From contig JAESUK010000096.1 in assembly GCA_016763095.1 (NCBI GenBank), positions 1-5,507 on the forward strand: 5,507 nt of DNA, read 5' to 3'. Below the pieces are notes generated by a model. That model worked only from the letters and a program-made list of their open reading frames with translations, did not search any database and had not been told where the DNA came from. Positions 1 to 5,507 of the stretch are shown in pieces; the first letter of the stretch is position 1, and the number at the start of each line of letters is the position of its first letter. The stretch is from Alphaproteobacteria bacterium. Its GTDB lineage: Bacteria > Pseudomonadota > Alphaproteobacteria > Micavibrionales > Micavibrionaceae. Made by a program: the position numbers and the translations under genes.

Positions 1-571
1 CGAACTTACGCTCTATATCTGGATACCTCTATGTGTGTCGCTTATCCTAAAGGGCGGACTTCTCCATAAAAGTAAGTACAGATTATATGTGTTTACGCTG
101 TGTTATGTCGGCGTGCTTTTCTCTCACTTACCGGGAACAATTATTATTTCTGGGTTTTTGTTGATGCTCCAAATTATAAGGTTTTCAAATGTCCGAGACA
201 CATTGAAATTTATGTTTTTCGTTGTCTGTGCGTTTTTAATTGCGGGCGTTTATATTATTCCAGCGATTGGCTTAATGGATACGATTCAAAGCAGTTTTTG
301 GACAGATTTCATTTATTATCAAAATTATCCATTTTTCGCAAAGGGCGGATCAGGACGGTATTTAAACACACTTATTTCCATGATCTATGCAGGATATATC
401 TGCGTCGCGATTGGTTTAATTTTATACGTGATGGATAAAGGCGATGCCCTAGTGCGGCGTAACATTCTGCTACCCATTATGGTTGTGTTGGCGGGAGTTG
501 TGTTCTTGCTCAGCCCTCTTTCTGTGCTTGTTTGGGAACACTTACCTTTCATGAAGTTCATTCAGTTCCCA

Positions 572-574
572 TAG
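572..574 (+). other. In-frame amber codon replacing a conserved tryptophan
   Basis: The sequence reads CAG TTC CCA TAG CGT TTC, that is Q-F-P-stop-R-F. The expected family motif is FPWRF, so a single G-to-A change at 573 (TGG to TAG) explains the stop. Reading frame and hydrophobic character continue without a break on both sides. The next in-frame ATG is at 596 and has no Shine-Dalgarno sequence before it, so efficient restart is unlikely. Confidence 0.8.
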
Positions 575-1018
575 CGTTTCTTTGTTGCGTTTGATATGGC
601 GCTGATCATCTTAATAGCGCTTTGGTTGAATATAGGGCGGGGATTTTATAAGAAATCTATCGTAGCAATTGTGATCGCGCTTGCAATGTTTACCGCGTTT
701 AATACGCATTATATGCCGATCAGACAACAGGCGACCAAAGGTGAAATTGAAAAAATCATCCAAACCAAAATACAAAAAAGCTACACATCGTTCGAGTTTA
801 TAACCGTTGATGGACATGCGCCAGACTCAATTGATATGCCAATGATGTTTGCTTCCCCAATCAATGACGCCACATTGACACAACAAACCACACAAGGGTT
901 TACATTCGATGTAAGCCTCAATAGTCCTCAACAGGTCGAGTTTAAACAATATAATTATGTAGGATGGAGCGTACATGCAGGAGAAAAGAACATAGAAATA
1001 TCCTCATCTGCACGTGGA

Positions 1019-1021
1019 TAA
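1019..1021 (+). other. Second in-frame stop (ochre) in the membrane protein gene
   Basis: GGA TAA ATG interrupts the same frame, between the beta-rich C-terminal region (...EISSSARG) and the piece MQMELPKGTYIL that leads into the last membrane helix. Family members usually have a continuous 'G-hydrophobic...LPKG' strand here, so a sense codon such as TTA or AAA is the likely ancestor; which one cannot be told. The ATG directly after the stop could in principle allow reinitiation, but there is no ribosome binding site. Confidence 0.65.
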
Positions 1022-1180
1022 ATGCAGATGGAGCTTCCAAAAGGTACTTATATTCTGAGCGTCCAAAGAGAAAAATTAGTTCAAGAGTATGTAGGACAGT
1101 TCATAAGCTTGTTCGGGCTTATGTTATTGTTTATACTGTGGCGTCGTTCGCCGAAATTCTTACAAATGTAGTAATCTATT

Positions 1181-2134
1181 ATGCTTAAAAATTTTCTCAC
1201 CACCCTTGATGATCCAAACGCAAATCTTTCAAAAGATGGCGCAATGCTGAGTTTTAAAGGCAAGGAAATTCCTGTGAGAAATGGTGTCCCAAGGTTTTCA
1301 CCAGATGGATCCTATTCAGATGGAAACTTTGCAAAACTTCGTGAGGAACACGCAGTGCTTCAGTTCGATAGTAAAAATGGAACAACCGATCGCGACCAAA
1401 CAATTTCAAACCGCACGGGCTGGCCAAAAGAGTTTTGGAAGGGCAAAACCGTTCTTGAATGTGGCTGTGGCGCGGGACCAGACACAGAAATTCTTCGTAA
1501 CTGGGGCGCAACGGTTATTGCCGTGGATATCGCTGGCTCAGATATCGCAAAACAGAATTTAAATGATGAAGAAAATATCCAAATTGTGCAGGGAAGCATT
1601 TTGGACTTACCCTTTAAAAAGCACGGTTTTGATATTGTATTCTGTCACCGTGTACTTCAACACACTCCAAACCCGCATGAAACGCTTGACCATATCTTAC
1701 AGTTTGTAAAACCAGATGGCGCAGTATTTGTGCATTCTTATGCGCGGACATGGATTCAAATGTTTCGTTGGAAATATGCGCTTCTTCCGTTTACTCGCAA
1801 AGTTGAATCTGAAAAACTCTATAATTTTGTGAAAGGCTATGCGCCCACAGCCATGAAGGTCACAGGCTTTTTCCGCAAAATTCCTGGAGGGCGGGCTGTA
1901 AATCACTTCTTCATTCCCTTTTTGAATTACCGCCATGCCAAACAATTTGAGTCGCTTACGGATGAGCGTGTGATGGAAATTGGTATCCACGATACGTTTG
2001 ATGCGCTGTCTCCGCCCTATGATCATCCCATCAGCGCAAAGGATATGCGCAAAATTGCAGAAAAACATCTCACGCAGCCGTTCGAGATTGAAGAGCGCCA
2101 TATGGTAACTCTTTTAAGAACTAAGATTAAATAA
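1181..2134 (+). CDS. Class I SAM-dependent methyltransferase with Trm112-like N-terminal segment
   Basis: This complete 317-residue protein is probably cytosolic and transfers a methyl group from S-adenosylmethionine to an unknown acceptor. Visible motifs of the Rossmann-fold methyltransferase are motif I VLECGCGAGPDTE (residues 91-103), the acidic end of strand 2 in VIAVDIA (D116), the GSILDLPF loop (138-145) and DIVFCHRVLQHTPNP (151-165), typical of the Methyltransf_11 type. Residues 20-40 (GAMLSFKGKEIPVRNGVPRF) resemble the end of a Trm112-like domain, often fused before such methyltransferases, but without zinc cysteines. The C-terminal 130 residues, rich in aromatic and basic residues, are an accessory region seen in UbiE/COQ5-like and glycan methyltransferases. 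The gene starts 9 bp after the interrupted membrane protein gene and shows no clear Shine-Dalgarno sequence, so it may rely on upstream translation. A role in modifying a surface glycan is only inferred from that neighbour. Confidence 0.9.
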   Translation: MLKNFLTTLDDPNANLSKDGAMLSFKGKEIPVRNGVPRFSPDGSYSDGNFAKLREEHAVLQFDSKNGTTDRDQTISNRTGWPKEFWKGKTVLECGCGAGPDTEILRNWGATVIAVDIAGSDIAKQNLNDEENIQIVQGSILDLPFKKHGFDIVFCHRVLQHTPNPHETLDHILQFVKPDGAVFVHSYARTWIQMFRWKYALLPFTRKVESEKLYNFVKGYAPTAMKVTGFFRKIPGGRAVNHFFIPFLNYRHAKQFESLTDERVMEIGIHDTFDALSPPYDHPISAKDMRKIAEKHLTQPFEIEERHMVTLLRTKIK

Positions 2135-2186
2135 TGTATGAGTAGAGTCATAAGTTCTTGAATTTTTCATAATAAAATATTAGAAA

Positions 2187-2215
2187 GAACGTCCTAGCTT
2201 TTGGGGTAGGCGTTT
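2187..2215 (+). terminator. Possible weak hairpin terminator after the methyltransferase gene
   Basis: The arms ACG(T)CCTA (2189-2196) and TAGGCGT (2207-2213) can pair over seven base pairs with one bulged T, extendable by an A-T and a G-T pair, around a ten-base loop. A short T run (2213-2215) follows, interrupted by AA. The position, about 55 bp after the methyltransferase stop and before the next gene, fits a terminator, but the stem is imperfect and the U tract short, so it may be inefficient or accidental. Confidence 0.3.
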
Positions 2216-2240
2216 AATGTGTTTACCTCGTTTATAAATA

Positions 2241-2249
2241 AGGGAAGGT
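2241..2249 (+). promoter_or_regulatory. Ribosome binding site for the gene at 2256
   Basis: AGGGAAGGT lies six bases before the ATG at 2256 and is a purine-rich Shine-Dalgarno match that fixes this start. A TATAAA (2233-2238) just upstream could be a -10 box, but no convincing -35 box stands at the right distance, so no promoter is called. Confidence 0.65.
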
Positions 2250-2255
2250 AACAAT

Positions 2256-2603
2256 ATGGCAGTAGCAAATAGTGTGTGTGTAGAGGAAAGCAGAGAACTT
2301 TCCCTCGGTGTTTCAAATACAGGGCATGAGATTCATGTGCTAAGACTTGATGGCTTACAAAAAGATTGGGCGGGGGCACAGAAGATTGCGTCTGACACTG
2401 GTGTTCAATGGCGTATTCCAACCCTTGATGATGTAGAGCAAATCGAAGCGCTTGATCCAAAGGCCGTGTCTTATGAATTCTGGACAGCCAATGAATATCC
2501 AACACGAGATGATGACGGCATGTACGTAAAAAATTTAGGACAAGAAGAACGTCCTGAATGGAAAGGTACACCAACGGGAATACTTCTTATCCGTAACGGT
2601 TAA
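2256..2603 (+). CDS. Small protein with DUF1566/Lcl-like signature
   Basis: This protein has 115 residues and no signal peptide or membrane segment. Residues 37-66 (DWAGAQKIA...WRIPTLDDVEQIEAL) match the pattern 'W..A...A...G..WR(L/I)PT..E...L' of the DUF1566/Lcl C-terminal domain, and FWTANEYP (75-82) stands where that family has its 'YWSS/T' strand. The end, GTPTGILLIRNG, resembles the family's final beta strand. The domain is usually about this long but is mostly found in exported or lipoprotein contexts, so a free cytosolic copy is slightly unusual. The N-terminal 36 residues look like short beta strands. The start is set by the AGGGAAGGT ribosome binding site. It is followed after 48 bp by another small gene, perhaps co-transcribed. 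The molecular role is unknown; the family call rests on the motif pattern only. Confidence 0.75.
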   Translation: MAVANSVCVEESRELSLGVSNTGHEIHVLRLDGLQKDWAGAQKIASDTGVQWRIPTLDDVEQIEALDPKAVSYEFWTANEYPTRDDDGMYVKNLGQEERPEWKGTPTGILLIRNG

Positions 2604-2640
2604 TGAAGTCATTTAAATCATTATATATAAGCTATGTAAA

Positions 2641-2644
2641 AGGA
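2641..2644 (+). promoter_or_regulatory. Ribosome binding site for the gene at 2652
   Basis: AGGA (within AAAAGGAT) stands seven bases before the ATG at 2652, the usual distance, and supports that start. The 48-bp gap before the gene is AT-rich and shows no clear terminator. Confidence 0.6.
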
Positions 2645-2651
2645 TACAAGT

Positions 2652-3131
2652 ATGACAACAAGTTCTGAATTTAGTATAAAAAGCCAACAGACTAGGCATG
2701 CGATAATGTGTGCCATCATTTGTGAAGATAATGATGGTCAACACAAAATTCTCGTTTATAGCGCGTGTTCTAGAGAGAATAAAACGGTCAATACGTTGTT
2801 AACATCTATGGGAGAATGTTCAGACGAAGCAGAAGGAAAAGTGATGGTGAGTGGTTTTTTAAAAACTATTCTGGGTGTGCAAGTTAACCTTGATGATAAA
2901 CCCTACTTTGATCTTCCTTCGCTGACAGACCGTGTAAATACATACGGCGAGATAGTAATACCCGTATCCCCCGATATAACGGTTCCAGAAGGCTATAGCT
3001 TCATTCCTCTTTCCTCAGCCCATGCCGTGTTAACATACCCTCCGATGAAGGAAGCGGCACTCAATGCATGTAGGCATTTGGATGTTGAGCCCATTATCTA
3101 TACGAGAAAATTTAACAGAGACATAAAGTAA
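2652..3131 (+). CDS. Hypothetical protein, possibly a degenerate Nudix-like domain
   Basis: I do not firmly recognise this 159-residue soluble protein. Its layout resembles a Nudix domain: a first strand HAIMCAIICEDNDGQHKILVYSA (residues 16-38), then LLTSMGE (49-55) where Nudix proteins have 'LPGGG', and a segment in which G54 and G75 are exactly 21 residues apart, as in the Nudix box GX5EX7REUXEEXGU. The catalytic positions do not fit: A60, G68, F69, T72 and I73 replace the conserved E, R, E, E and E. If the relationship is real, the protein cannot bind the catalytic metal in the usual way and would be a binding or regulatory protein. The C-terminal part has a strand GEIVIPV (99-105) and a predicted helix PPMKEAALNACRHL. 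The gene lies after the DUF1566-like gene with an AGGA ribosome binding site and converges on the sodN operon. Confidence 0.7.
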   Translation: MTTSSEFSIKSQQTRHAIMCAIICEDNDGQHKILVYSACSRENKTVNTLLTSMGECSDEAEGKVMVSGFLKTILGVQVNLDDKPYFDLPSLTDRVNTYGEIVIPVSPDITVPEGYSFIPLSSAHAVLTYPPMKEAALNACRHLDVEPIIYTRKFNRDIK

Positions 3132-3133
3132 CG

Positions 3134-3496
3134 CTATAGAGAACCTTCATACCGTGAAGAAGGGATGAACTGGCGAGTCATCCCCCACAAGCCTCCTAGA
3201 ATGATGAGGTAAATCCCCCATTGAATATTTAATGTTAATGCGTTCAACAGAAACGCTGGTACGAAGCCTATTATAAATAAAGTACGTGTATTGCGTTCGG
3301 TAATATGCCCAAACCAAGCAAAGGTCATCACTCCGTATAAAATAAGGTCAATAAAGCACACAGGAACGCCCATGAGGGTCGAGCAGGTTTCAGGTGTGGC
3401 AATGTGTAGATATAATAGTCGCAACGCCTCATACGACGCGATAACGGCAAGCATGATGCCAAGGCAAATGAGAGGTTTATGAAATCTCTTTATCAT
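3134..3496 (-). CDS. Four-helix membrane protein of unknown function, coupled to sodN
   Basis: This protein has 120 residues with four likely membrane helices, at about 8-30, 41-63, 71-90 and 92-106, a short cytoplasm-like basic start (MIKRFHK) and a polar tail. Between helices 1 and 2 is ETCSTLMGVPVC, with cysteines 38 and 47 in a CX8C arrangement; C11 lies in helix 1. The CS...GVP...Y pattern faintly recalls vitamin K epoxide reductase-like proteins, but the CXXC redox motif of that family is absent. Its ATG overlaps the sodN TGA stop in ATGA (3493-3496) and there is no Shine-Dalgarno sequence before it, which points to translational coupling. Tight linkage suggests a role linked to the exported nickel superoxide dismutase, for example nickel supply, thiol redox state or membrane anchoring, but nothing in the sequence decides between these. 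Confidence 0.8.
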   Translation of the reverse strand: MIKRFHKPLICLGIMLAVIASYEALRLLYLHIATPETCSTLMGVPVCFIDLILYGVMTFAWFGHITERNTRTLFIIGFVPAFLLNALTLNIQWGIYLIILGGLWGMTRQFIPSSRYEGSL

Positions 3497-3945
3497 TTTT
3501 TAGCTTTGGAAGCTGAGGAGGGTTCTTTATGTTCGTGCGGTACAAAGTAGAGTTTTTCAAAACCCTTAACGTTCGCACGTAAATCTTCCACGTTACTCAA
3601 ATTTGTCGTTTGTTTGGTTTTCATAGATGTTGTAAGGATCAAATGCAAGCGCAGCAATTGTTGCATGTACTGTGGTGCGTTTATTTTTAAACGTTGAGTT
3701 AAAAAGTAGGAGCTTGCGATGTCTTGAATTTTTTGTGCATGCTCTTCTTTGTTAATGGTCCAACGTGTGATGTCATGAGTATTGTTAGACTTCACGATAG
3801 AGTTCATAGATTTCTCTATCGTTGTAATGTGTTGCTCTATCTCATCAAACATTCTCGCATCATCATAAATTCCACAAGGAATTTCACAATGTGCTTGTGC
3901 TGCAAAGGGTACAAACAGGGAAATAAAAACAAGATATTTCAGCAT
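3493..3945 (-). CDS. sodN: Nickel superoxide dismutase precursor with Sec-type signal peptide
   Basis: This enzyme converts superoxide to oxygen and hydrogen peroxide at a nickel held by the N-terminal 'nickel hook'. The 150-residue precursor starts MLKYLVFISLFVPFAAQA, a short signal peptide, followed by HCEIPCGIY (residues 19-27), matching the family hook HCxxPCGxY with the His amino end, both cysteines and the tyrosine. Further family features are the helix EIEQHITTIEKSM, the RWTINKEEHAQKIQDIASSYFLTQRLK block and the late LYF segment. The AQA|H site fits signal peptidase I, so export alone would expose His1. The tail VPHEHKEPSSASKAKK is polar and goes beyond the hook enzyme of Streptomyces. 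The start at 3945 is chosen over an ATG at 4008, which lies inside sdhA, because AGGAG stands nine bases before it and the signal peptide begins there. The gene begins 22 bp after sdhA and overlaps the next gene. Confidence 0.95.
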   Translation of the reverse strand: MLKYLVFISLFVPFAAQAHCEIPCGIYDDARMFDEIEQHITTIEKSMNSIVKSNNTHDITRWTINKEEHAQKIQDIASSYFLTQRLKINAPQYMQQLLRLHLILTTSMKTKQTTNLSNVEDLRANVKGFEKLYFVPHEHKEPSSASKAKK

Positions 3946-3954
3946 GGTATTAAG

Positions 3955-3960
3955 TCTCCT
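3955..3960 (-). promoter_or_regulatory. Ribosome binding site that decides the sodN start
   Basis: On the minus strand AGGAGA precedes the ATG at 3943-3945 by nine bases (AGGAGACTTAATACCATG). It lies in the 22-bp gap after the sdhA stop, so sodN has its own strong translation start while probably sharing the sdhA transcript. Confidence 0.8.
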
Positions 3961-3967
3961 CGGTAAC

Positions 3968-5507
3968 TTAGTAAACGCGGGCCTTTGGTGGTACGGCCTC
4001 AACTTCATCCGTTAATGTCGTCAGAATAACAGGCCGAGAACCAATTTTAATTTTACCTTTGGCATCCACCTTAATGGTTGAGTGTTTCATCCAATCAACA
4101 TCATCACGATCTGGATAGTCTTCATGCGCATGTGCCCCGCGACTTTCCTTGCGGTTTTCAGCAGAGTGAAGCGTAGCCACCGCTTGTGACATCAAATTGT
4201 CCAGCTCAAGTGTTTCAAGCAAATCTGTATTGAAGATCATAGAGCGATCTTGAATACCTAAATCCACTTTTTCACCAAAGCATTTGTCGATCGCAATACA
4301 TCCGTCTTTAAGTGTTTCACTTGTTCTAAAGACTGCGGCGTGTTCTTGCATTGTTTTTTGCATTTTCACACGAAGTGCTGCCGTTGTTGTTTTTCCATCT
4401 GCATGGCGGTAATGGTCGAGGCGTTCAAGCGCCTTTGTGCCATCATCTTTTCCAAAAGGTTTATGGCGTGTGTTCGGTTTAATAAGCTCGCCCGCACGGA
4501 TCGCTGCGGCGCGTCCAAACACAACCAAATCAAGCAGTGAATTTGATCCAAGGCGGTTTGCTCCGTGAACAGAAACACAGGCAGCTTCCCCAATTGCCAT
4601 TAAACCTTCAACAACGCGACCTGGGTTTTTCGCGGTTGGGTTAAGAACTTCAGTTTTATAGTTTGTTGGAATACCACCCATATTGTAATGCACCGTTGGT
4701 AAGACTGGAATAGGGTCTTTTGTAACATCAACTCCAGCGAATACTTTGGCTGTTTCTGCAATGCCTGGGAGTCTTGAGTGAATAATATCAGGATCAAGAT
4801 GTTCAAGATGGAGGTAAATATGATCTTTTTCAGGACCAACACCGCGTCCTTCACGAATTTCAACCGTCATAGCACGAGACACAACATCACGAGAGGCAAG
4901 GTCTTTTGCAGATGGCGCGTAACGCTCCATAAAGCGTTCTCCTTCTGAATTTGTAAGAAATCCGCCTTCACCACGTACGCCTTCGGTGATCAAACATCCT
5001 GCGCCGTAAACGCCTGTTGGGTGGAATTGAATAAACTCCATATCTTGAAGAGGAAGCCCTGCGCGTAAAACCATCGCATTTCCGTCCCCTGTGCATGTGT
5101 GTGCTGAGGTACATGAGAAATATGTTCGTCCATACCCACCTGTGGCAAGGACAGTTTGGTGCGCACGGAAACGATGTATTTTACCATCATCTAAGTTCCA
5201 CGCCATCACGCCGAGACATTCCCCGTCGTCGCCCATAATTAGATCAAGCACGAAATACTCGATAAAGAACTCAGCCTTATGTTTTAGGGCTTGTTGGTAC
5301 AGAGTATGCAAAATAGCATGTCCTGTACGATCCGCCGCGGCACATGTACGTTGTGCCGTACCTTCCCCGTAATTTGTGGTCATGCCACCAAAGGCACGTT
5401 GGTAAATTTTCCCATCAGGCGTACGGCTAAATGGAACGCCTTGATGTTCAAGCTCAACAATGGCAGGTACGGCTTCACGGCACATATATTCAATGGCGTC
5501 TTGATCA
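3968..5507 (-). CDS. sdhA: Succinate dehydrogenase flavoprotein subunit, 5' end outside window
   Basis: SdhA is the FAD-bearing catalytic subunit of complex II, which oxidises succinate to fumarate at the cytoplasmic face of the inner membrane and passes electrons to the iron-sulfur subunit SdhB. The window holds about the last 512 residues; the frame runs off the right edge with DQDAIEY before the Met at 5485. The missing start includes the dinucleotide-binding glycines and the covalent FAD histidine. Counting from that Met, visible motifs are ATGGYGR (114-120), FHPTG (154-158), LITEGVRGEGG (165-175), SRDVVSR (198-204) with the proton-shuttle arginine, PTVHYNMGGIPTN (263-275) and HGANRLGSNSLLDL (307-320). 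All active-site residues seen are intact. The C-terminus DDVDWMKHSTIKVD...TLTDEVEAVPPKARVY is of the alphaproteobacterial/mitochondrial type. The next gene is sodN, not the usual sdhB. An ATG at 5485 is internal, not the start. Confidence 0.97.
   Translation of the reverse strand, partial: DQDAIEYMCREAVPAIVELEHQGVPFSRTPDGKIYQRAFGGMTTNYGEGTAQRTCAAADRTGHAILHTLYQQALKHKAEFFIEYFVLDLIMGDDGECLGVMAWNLDDGKIHRFRAHQTVLATGGYGRTYFSCTSAHTCTGDGNAMVLRAGLPLQDMEFIQFHPTGVYGAGCLITEGVRGEGGFLTNSEGERFMERYAPSAKDLASRDVVSRAMTVEIREGRGVGPEKDHIYLHLEHLDPDIIHSRLPGIAETAKVFAGVDVTKDPIPVLPTVHYNMGGIPTNYKTEVLNPTAKNPGRVVEGLMAIGEAACVSVHGANRLGSNSLLDLVVFGRAAAIRAGELIKPNTRHKPFGKDDGTKALERLDHYRHADGKTTTAALRVKMQKTMQEHAAVFRTSETLKDGCIAIDKCFGEKVDLGIQDRSMIFNTDLLETLELDNLMSQAVATLHSAENRKESRGAHAHEDYPDRDDVDWMKHSTIKVDAKGKIKIGSRPVILTTLTDEVEAVPPKARVY

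Larger units (their letters stand above)
1..1171 (+). pseudogene. YfhO/PTPS-related multi-pass membrane protein, 3' part, interrupted by two in-frame stops
   Basis: One plus-strand frame runs from the window edge (first full codon at 2) to a TAG at 1169-1171, broken only by TAG at 572-574 and TAA at 1019-1021. All three pieces read as one protein. The first holds about six hydrophobic helices with a SHLPGT motif and ends in FMKFIQFP; the second starts RFFVAFDMALIILIALW, so the first stop sits exactly where the family's FPWRF tryptophan belongs. The second piece has two more helices and a beta-rich region with YVGWSVHAGEKN, like the YPGW...DGK segment of YfhO-type proteins. The third (1022-1168, 49 codons) gives ELPKGTYIL and a last helix, QFISLFGLMLLFILW. 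Such proteins are inner-membrane, GT-C-like, often in surface-glycan clusters; the function here is inferred. The 5' end is outside the window. The alternative is a sequencing error or natural readthrough. Confidence 0.75.

Noticed and set aside
572..1021. Stop-codon reassignment or programmed readthrough explaining the two stops
   Set aside because: The two stops are of different types (TAG, TAA), and neighbouring genes end normally with TAA, TGA and TAG and have no internal stops, so a changed code is not supported. Local decay is simpler.
1697..2101. Antisense open frame of 134 codons opposite the methyltransferase gene
   Set aside because: It is fully covered by a clearly real gene, has no ribosome binding site or recognisable domain, and has a composition typical of a shadow frame.
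2194..2574. Antisense open frame of 126 codons opposite the DUF1566-like gene
   Set aside because: It has no recognisable motif and a histidine/leucine-rich shadow composition, and the plus-strand gene has a good ribosome binding site and family signature.
2604..2651. Short inverted repeat AATGA...TCATT in the gap before the gene at 2652
   Set aside because: It is only five base pairs in AT-rich DNA with no T tract, and is expected by chance.
3134..3496. Vitamin K epoxide reductase or DsbB assignment for the four-helix protein
   Set aside because: The CS...GVP...Y resemblance is faint and the required CXXC redox pair is absent.
3493..3945. Four-helix neighbour as the SodX maturation protease
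   Set aside because: The neighbour has no serine-lysine peptidase motifs and is almost wholly membrane-embedded.
3946..4008. Longer sodN start at 4008, adding 21 residues before MLKYL
   Set aside because: That ATG lies inside sdhA, the added residues are basic and would spoil the signal peptide, and the AGGAG ribosome binding site points to 3945.

Overview
The window looks like chromosomal DNA from a moderately AT-rich Gram-negative bacterium, most likely an alphaproteobacterium or a relative. The main reason is the succinate dehydrogenase flavoprotein, whose C-terminus (TLTDEVEAVPPKARVY) and DWM/DYPDRDD signature are of the mitochondrial/alphaproteobacterial SdhA type. No rRNA, tRNA, CRISPR array, insertion sequence or obvious repeat was seen.

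Left part, plus strand (1-2134): the 3' part of a multi-pass membrane protein gene of the YfhO / PTPS-related (GT-C-like) kind. One reading frame is interrupted by two in-frame stop codons with no frameshift, so it is annotated as a pseudogene. A complete class I SAM-dependent methyltransferase gene follows 9 bp later. The pair resembles the end of a surface-glycan or cell-envelope cluster.

Middle part, plus strand (2135-3131): after a 121-bp gap with a possible weak terminator come two small genes, each with a good ribosome binding site. The first encodes a 115-residue protein with a DUF1566/Lcl-like signature. The second encodes a 159-residue protein that I read as a possible Nudix-like fold with its catalytic glutamates lost.

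Right part, minus strand (3134-5507): sdhA (5' end outside the window), then 22 bp later a nickel superoxide dismutase gene (sodN), then a four-helix membrane protein whose start codon overlaps the sodN stop in ATGA. The SodN precursor starts with a Sec-type signal peptide, and the predicted signal peptidase I site (AQA|HCEIPCGIY) would directly free the histidine that begins the nickel hook. The layout suggests one transcript for a complex II subunit, an exported superoxide dismutase and an uncharacterised membrane partner; sdhB, the usual next gene after sdhA, is not here. The transcripts from the two strands converge with only 2 bp between stop codons.

The points most worth a second look are the directly exported NiSOD with its sdhA linkage and unknown membrane partner, and the doubly nonsense-interrupted membrane protein gene.
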